Source: Polysphondylium violaceum
Lineage: Eukaryota > Evosea > Eumycetozoa > Dictyosteliales > Dictyosteliaceae
Reading direction: 5' to 3'
Length of the DNA stretch: 64,000 nt
NCBI GenBank assembly: GCA_000277445.1
Contig: AJWJ01000020.1
Span: 30,328 to 94,327 of the forward strand
The position numbers and the translations under genes are program-made. Under the pieces are notes generated by a model. The model was given only the letters and a program-made list of their open reading frames with translations. It searched no databases and was not told where the DNA came from. Numbering within the stretch: the first letter of the stretch is position 1; each line of letters opens with the position of its first letter. Of the stretch, positions 59,696 to 64,000 are shown piece by piece.

Positions 59696-62600
59696 TTATT
59701 TAGATTTAAAAATCATATTTAAAGGATAATTATATTCACCAAGTGTTAAAGATTCTAAAGAGTCTATTGGTAAATAATCCCATGTTTTACATTTACACAA
59801 CTTTAAGTGTTTAATAGTTTTTGGTATTTTAGATGGACTAGAGATTATAACAGAATCATTCAAGATCAAAGTAGTGATATTTGTCGGTAGTTTTTCTATT
59901 GGGAATGGTTGTGGACTTGGAACAATTTCATCATTACCCAATTCCAAGTATTCAAGAGATTTTGGAAGCCAATCCAACATATCTTTATGGTAGAAGCCAC
60001 TTTTGATTATGAGTTTTTTAAGACCATTTGGTAAGATTCCCTTTAAGCTTTTATCATATTCTGTTCCCAATTCAAGTTGAGTGACAGAGGAAGAGATGTT
60101 GCCAATTTGAAATTGTTGATCATAACAGAATCCAAATTTAAGAAATTCAACCGATGGAGGAAGACTATTTTTTGGGAGGACTTGATTAAAATTGGTTCCA
60201 AAAGAGATGGATTTAATATTATCAATCAGCGAGTTTGGATTTATAAGTCTGTCAAATGAACCAGTAGTGTTAATATTCAATTTAATGGATGGATCAATAT
60301 TCTCGAGAGAAAGAGTGGTATCTATTGTTTCCCTAACTTTTTTTTCGCTAGTTTTTAGTTTGTTTTCACCCAAACAACTATGATGACAGGTTATACTTTT
60401 CAAGTTGAGAGGGAGTTTTACATTTTCAATATAGACACCAAGTTTTAAAAACTTTATACAATCTGGAATGACAAGAAGGGGGTTTGATGGTGGAGAATAG
60501 TCATCATTATCATCTTCATCATCAGAATCCGAATCTAAAAAGGCATGTTTTATGGATAAATGATCCACACTATCTGGAATAGAGGCTAACGATTGTGCAG
60601 AGTGGGGATTCAATACTTGGAATTGTAAAAACTTGAGTCCAGCCGGGAGGCTATCTAGAGGTTTATCAAAAGAGTCACCAAAAGAAAGATACTTGAGGTT
60701 TGGTGGGAAAGAGATGGTTGATAAATCTTGATTAAAATGATAACCAAATTTAATTTCGGTGATACTCGAGGGTAGGTGAGGGATGGGTTGATTGAAAGAG
60801 TGACCAAAAATAATAGTATTTACATTGTCAGGAATTAGACCTTTTTTAATAACCAATGGTCCATTGATAATCAAATGAGAAGTCTTTTTTCCAATGGTCG
60901 CATTCTTTTCATAGACTTGATAATTGCCATCCAATCTAGTGGAAAGAAAAGATGGGATCTTCTTTACATTTTGGAAACAATTTTTTGGAATTTTGATTTT
61001 CTTGATTGTCGAAGGTAGATTTTTAAAACTTTTATCTACCAATTTAAATTTAGGGTCTCTAATTTGTAATATTTCTACAGTTGGAGGAATGATGTTACAA
61101 ACACCAAATTTTAGATTAAATATATTTAAAACTCTAAGTTTTGATGGTAAGGCTTCTTTTAATGTTAGATAATAAGCTTCAATTTCATCATTTTGAGCTT
61201 CATCTTCATCATCTAGTCGATCTCGTTCTTTTCGTTGTTCATCACCATCATCATGATCTTCATCATCACTATTGGCTTCATCAAATAAAACACCAACTCG
61301 TTGACTTTCTCTAATATCGTCATTTTCAAAATCATTATGATAATCACTAGATTCATCATCTTGATCCTCATTGTCATCATCAAAGAAACCAAATTCTTCA
61401 TATTGGGAAGCTATAGTAATGGTATCCAATTCTAAATGAGTAATACTTTCAGGAAGAAAACCTTTTTTTACAATTTTACCATCACCATAGTAGAGAGAGA
61501 AGTGAGTAATCCAGGATGGTATTTGAATGTTTGGATAATAACCACAAGCTGTTTTTTTTACTGTTTCAGGGATTATCGATGGTAAAGTTTGTGCACGATT
61601 ACTAAAATACCATGCAATAACATTGGAAGGAATTTTATCTAATCCCGTAATTACAGTATCTGTAAAAATGGACAAATTTTTAAATCTTGAACCATCTCTT
61701 TCAATATCTTCTTTTTTAGAATGATAATCATGGTAAATAAAAGAATGAGCCATCATATCTTGTAATTGACTAAAAACCATTGGTTTTAAATATGAATTTC
61801 TCCAAATTTGAAAAAATAATTCATTATCTCTAGAATTAATTTCACTAAAGAATGTTTATATCATTTTTTTAATTAATAAAATGTAAATGATCATTACTAG
61901 TTAAATATGAATATTACGAATTATACATACAATCTTTTTTTTAAAAAATCTTGATTATCATTTTTAATTTTTGGTTGAACAAAATTTTTACTTTGAATTA
62001 AATTAAAATTCTTTTCATTGATTGGAATTGAAAGATTTTTCATTGATGAGGGGATTTGATTTGGATTGATATGGAAAAATTCATTTGCATCTAGAGATTC
62101 AAGTTTTGTTGAAGGGAAATCTATATTTTTGAGATGTGATTTAAAATTACCATAAAGAAAGAGACTTTTTAAATTTACCATTACTTTGGAGAGAAAATCT
62201 ACATAGATTCTTTGTGTATCTGGATAGATGGTATCAATTTTCAATTCTTGTAAATGAGGAAAAGAGTATTCTGTCATTGTTTCAGAGCCAATATTTTTAA
62301 CATTTTTCAAACATAGTTTTTCAAGTGATAAAAAGGGGAGCTGTTCAATTAATATTGGAATGCTTGGAGTTTGATCTAGTTCATCCAAAGATTGGTCGTC
62401 TTCATCATCTAAATTTACCATACGTTCTACCTGGTTTAGTTTGCCATCAATAGATAAGTCTTTGATAGAGGTCTTGTCGGCAAGAGGATTATCGGGTAAA
62501 AAGATAGCAGGTATAGAAAGACTACTGATTGGGTATGGGATAGAGACAGCTCCAATGCTTTCTTTACATTCAAGTGTTAGTTTATCAACAGAGGATGGAA

Positions 62601-64000
62601 TCACACCCTCATCAATACTTTGAAGATAGGATTGGCCAAATGTAAGATCAGTAATGTTTGATGACAATTGACCAGGTTTAATGAGTTGATTAAAATGTTT
62701 ACCAAAATCAATTTTACTAATATTACCAGTTTCCAGAGTGCTAGTTTGTACAAACTCTGGTGCATTGTGATAGTATTCTTGAGCATCAATAAATTTAATC
62801 TTTTTATAAAACAATTCCAGTCTATCAATATAAACTTCTTCCACTTGAAGATCAAAATAAAGAATTGAAGATGGGAGGATAATGTCTGAAATTTGGCTGG
62901 GTTTTAAGTTAGCTATATTGATAATGATAAATCTAACCGATTCGGGGAGATAGCCTTTTTTATAGAGCCAACTATTTCTCACGATACCCTCGTGGACACT
63001 GCTGTGGAGATCTACACCCAAGTGGGTGACGCTTTTGGGGATATGGGTGTTTCTATAGATCAATTGATCCATAGCTGGAATCAGTAGATATTTGAGTGAC
63101 TGAGGTAAATGGACATTTGATAGACATTGATTTAGATTGATAAAGGTTATCTTTGTCAGAGATTCTGGTAACTCACCAGGGGGAATGGCTCTATCTTGAC
63201 AGCAAATCAATTGAGTAATACCAAAAGGTAGAGGATCAGTATCTCTACACATTCGTGTCAAGTGTTTGGTAGTTTGGGGAATGGGGCCAGATCCTTCACA
63301 CTTTACAAAAACATTATCCTTTTTCATGAGTTGTTGAATCACTGGATTAATGGTATTTGATCTCATTGACGAGACGATACTAAGATCTTCGTCCATGTTG
63401 TAGTGAAGAGCGATATCAAATGCATTTTCCATATAAGAAATAGAGGTGAGATTGGCAAAGGGATAAAGCTTATTGATTGTAATCTTTTTGACGGTTGGTG
63501 AAATATCAGGGAGTGGTAAAGTCCAATCACCTACAATGATAACGCTCAGATCTGTGATGTGTGGAGGAATCATACGAAATGCACCATCATAGACTGGAAT
63601 CTGCGACTTTAACTTTAAACTCTTAACACTTTTTGGAATCAGAGGGCATAGAAAGGCATAAAGAATTGGTATTTCTAGATGTGTTACTGAATCGGGTATA
63701 AAATCACCTAGTATAACATCTGAATAAATTGGATTCTCTAACTGGACTTCCAATTTTGTGATATTTGATTTAATATATCCTTTTTCTAATGTAAATGTAC
63801 GTATATCGTCTCTATTTAAAATTGAATGTTGATTATTATTTGGTATTGTAGTTGAAGTAGTCGTAGTAGTATTAGTATTACTATTGTGTGGTTGTTCTAT
63901 TTCTATTTCACTATCATCACTATGATTATCAAAATCATCATCGACATTATCATTATCTTGTTTTCTTTTTTTAAAATTTGGTTGCTGTTGTTTGCCTACT
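59696..64000 (-). CDS. FNIP-repeat protein, 5' end outside window
   Basis: Exon (>64000)-61931 and last exon 61844-59696 join through an 86-nt GT-AG intron in phase 2; at least 1,400 aa. The visible protein starts with an Asp/Asn-rich basic-acidic leader, then leucine-rich sequence with FNIP-type units (FGKHFNQ, FGQSYLQ). After the splice comes RDNELFFQIWRNSYLKPMVF, the kind of sequence that usually opens a dictyostelid FNIP protein. Then come Asp/Glu tracts and a clear FNIP array (FGHSFNQPI, FGYHFNQDL, FGDSFDKPL, FGTNFNQVL, FGFCYDQQF). The repeats form a leucine-rich-like binding surface; function unknown. The large dictyostelid FNIP family is lineage-specific. Confidence 0.82.

Overview
The window reads as nuclear DNA of a dictyostelid social amoeba (Amoebozoa). 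Intergenic DNA is very AT-rich with long A/T homopolymers. Exons have clearly higher GC, and introns are mostly short (about 55-90 nt), AT-rich and GT-AG. Poly-Gln/Asn/Thr/Ser tracts are common, and several families are typical of dictyostelids: a Sib (integrin-beta-like) adhesion receptor, a Roco kinase and an FNIP-repeat protein. Intergenic and exonic composition looks less extreme than D. discoideum, so another dictyostelid (for example Cavenderia or Heterostelium) is more likely; this is an inference. Gene models were spliced by hand from frame and splice-site agreement.

Layout. 1-1737: no intact gene; about 600-1390 is a decayed minus-strand copy of the 3' part of the zinc-finger/RRM gene found 12.8 kb away. 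1738-13135 (-): a giant five-exon gene (about 3,700 aa) joining an HNH-nuclease-like N-terminus, ankyrin blocks and a complete SecA-type translocase motor, interrupted by one frame break. 13453-17481 (-): zinc-finger, coiled-coil, RRM-like, Gln/Asn-rich protein. 18408-20172 (+): geranylgeranyl-reductase-family flavoprotein. 22167-24291 (+): three related microprotein genes, each with a 10-nt first exon. 24847-29429 (+): TAF11, ADAT3 and a phosphotriesterase-related protein. 29479-31230 (-): EXS-domain membrane protein. 32556-38634 (+): Sib adhesion receptor. 38862-42407 (-): condensin subunit CAP-G. 43394-45856 (+): TBC1D24/Skywalker-like TBC-TLDc protein. 46105-46911 (-): SERBP1/Stm1-like protein. 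About 47431-47520 (+): possible 29-aa membrane microprotein. 47677-49643 (-): neugrin/Rrg9-like mitochondrial protein. 50708-59346 (+): a 2,829-aa RhoGAP-myotubularin-LRR-Roc-COR-kinase Roco protein whose three non-kinase enzymatic modules have all lost key catalytic motifs. 59696-64000+ (-): FNIP-repeat protein running off the right edge.

The housekeeping genes (TAF11, ADAT3, CAP-G, SERBP1, neugrin) are unrelated in pathway and not operonic. The accessory content sits mainly at the left end (SecA/ankyrin/HNH gene flanked by one gene and its decayed copy) and in the microprotein cluster. Four divergent gene pairs share AT-rich promoter regions of about 0.9-1.3 kb.
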